7,930 nucleotides of DNA from an uncultured Saprospirales bacterium (GTDB lineage: Bacteria > Bacteroidota > Bacteroidia > Chitinophagales > Saprospiraceae): contig CALAZP010000165.1 of the NCBI GenBank assembly GCA_937926355.1, forward strand, positions 1-7,930, in the 5' to 3' direction. This document shows positions 6,887-7,930 of the stretch, in pieces. The notes under the pieces are model-generated. The model searched no databases. It saw nothing but the letters and a program-made list of their open reading frames with translations, and was not told the DNA's origin. Position 1 is the first letter of the stretch. Every line of letters begins with the position of its first letter. Position numbers and translations under genes: made by a program.

Positions 6887-7918
6887 TTAAAATTTTACTT
6901 GATACTTAATCAAAAATTGCTGGGTCATACTTATTCTTTTCCCCAGCCTATTGGTTCCTCCGAAGAAATTTCTATCCGAAACCTGAACCAACACATCATC
7001 ATCATAAAAAAAATTAATAAGAAGAGAGAGGTTAAAATTCTTGATTAGCACCCAATCAAAAGAATTAACCATATCAAAATCCAAATTCTGTGGATTTTTA
7101 AGATAATTTGAAAAAAGTACTAATGAACCTTGGTATTTTAACTTCTCTTTTAAAATGTCCTTTTGTAATGTAGCCCTAACAAATGACCCAAATTGAAAAT
7201 TGAATTTTTTATAATTATTATATATACCTAGTGAATCCGGCATTCCATTAGTGGTATTTCCATGAACCCCAGTAGAAGCAATAAAATCATCATTAACCAA
7301 AATATACTTTATACTCATGGGGCTGTAAAAAACTCCAAGGCCATGTCCTACTTTGAATTCACTACCTATGGAGAATGTTATAATCGCAGGAGATAAAAAT
7401 TTACTAGAAGGAGGTCTACCTTCGGTAAAAATATCCTTAAAAAAATTGCCACTCAACCTCTCGTCTCCATTGAATGAAGGAGTAATTATGCTCCGCATTC
7501 CAAAATTAAGAGAATAAAACCACTTTGAATGCTCTTTAATACCATAGCCTAATTTAGAATTAAATCGTAGATCGTCTATAGATTTTTGAAAAGGAATTGG
7601 AATATTTAGTCCTGAACCAATCGTGCCACTCCCAAGTTTTTGTGCCCCAAATTGCCAGACCAAATCAGTTTCCCAACTTAATAGCCCTCGATTGTAAGAA
7701 GTGATAAAACCAATTATACTATTCAAAGAAAGCTTGTTTTGGCCAGCCCCCTGTAAAGGATTTACATGGGATAACTGAGCAAAATCAAAACCTAAAGAAA
7801 ACTCCCAATCCCAGGCGGTATCCTGCTTCGATAAACTATCCTTTGCAGTAGGGTTGGTAGCTAGAAGTGAGTAATTAATTGATAAACAAATTGCTAACGT
7901 CCAATATTTCATTTCCAT
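6887..7918 (-). CDS. DUF3078-like outer-membrane beta-barrel protein
   Basis: This is a 343-residue protein with a predicted signal peptide (MKYWTLAICLSINYSLLA, residues 3-20) followed by alternating amphipathic strands and a terminal phenylalanine (IKYQVKF), as expected of an outer-membrane barrel. Stretches I associate with DUF3078 of Bacteroidota include WDWEFSLGFDFAQLSH at 36-51, GQNKLSLNSIIGF, a KLGYGIKEHSKWFYSLNFGMRS region at 122-143, SPAIITFSIGSEFKV, GVFYSPMSIKYILVNDD, GSFVRATLQKDI, LVLFSNYLKNPQNLD at 266-280 and FFYDDDV at 303-309. The molecular function of this family is unknown to me; a structural or transport role is only a guess. The ATG at 7918 and another two codons later (7912) both give a workable signal peptide. 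A purine-rich AAAGAAAG lies upstream near the right edge. polA follows 66 bp downstream past a possible terminator. The upstream promoter would be outside the window. Confidence 0.78.
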   Translation of the reverse strand: MEMKYWTLAICLSINYSLLATNPTAKDSLSKQDTAWDWEFSLGFDFAQLSHVNPLQGAGQNKLSLNSIIGFITSYNRGLLSWETDLVWQFGAQKLGSGTIGSGLNIPIPFQKSIDDLRFNSKLGYGIKEHSKWFYSLNFGMRSIITPSFNGDERLSGNFFKDIFTEGRPPSSKFLSPAIITFSIGSEFKVGHGLGVFYSPMSIKYILVNDDFIASTGVHGNTTNGMPDSLGIYNNYKKFNFQFGSFVRATLQKDILKEKLKYQGSLVLFSNYLKNPQNLDFDMVNSFDWVLIKNFNLSLLINFFYDDDVLVQVSDRNFFGGTNRLGKRISMTQQFLIKYQVKF

Positions 7919-7930
7919 TAACTTTCTTTT

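Overview
The window looks like chromosomal core DNA from a member of the Bacteroidota. The evidence is its AT-rich composition, the lack of usable Shine-Dalgarno sequences before most starts, a Bacteroidota-type HemD, a secreted protein with a Por/T9SS C-terminal sorting domain, a short LpxD-like acyltransferase and a DUF3078-type outer-membrane protein. A Cytophagales-like bacterium is my best guess, but I hold the order only weakly.

Layout. Three genes run rightward: hemD (uroporphyrinogen-III synthase, cut by the left edge), thrS (threonyl-tRNA synthetase, 12 bp downstream), and a 112-residue secreted protein that is little more than a T9SS sorting domain. Three genes run leftward from the right edge: a DUF3078-like outer-membrane beta-barrel protein, polA (DNA polymerase I with all three domains intact), and an LpxD-family acyltransferase only 9 bp behind polA. 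The two blocks meet tail to tail at about 3113-3116, where the stop codons overlap in the tetranucleotide CTAA.

How the genes relate. hemD serves heme synthesis, thrS translation and polA DNA repair and replication. The other three belong to the envelope or secretion: lipid-A-type acyl transfer, an outer-membrane barrel, and type IX secretion cargo. Apart from spacing that suggests hemD-thrS and polA-lpxD transcription units, nothing shows that the genes form one dedicated system. No RNA gene, CRISPR array, insertion sequence, phage gene or origin was seen. The only non-coding stretches are short: 12 bp at 759-770, 75 bp at 2703-2777, 9 bp at 4031-4039, 66 bp at 6821-6886 and 12 bp at the right edge.

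I do not see a convincing undescribed system here. The items most worth a second look are the near-minimal T9SS-tail protein sitting where infC might be expected after thrS, the LpxD-like enzyme lacking the second conserved histidine of canonical LpxD, and the overlapping convergent stops inside an imperfect stem-loop.
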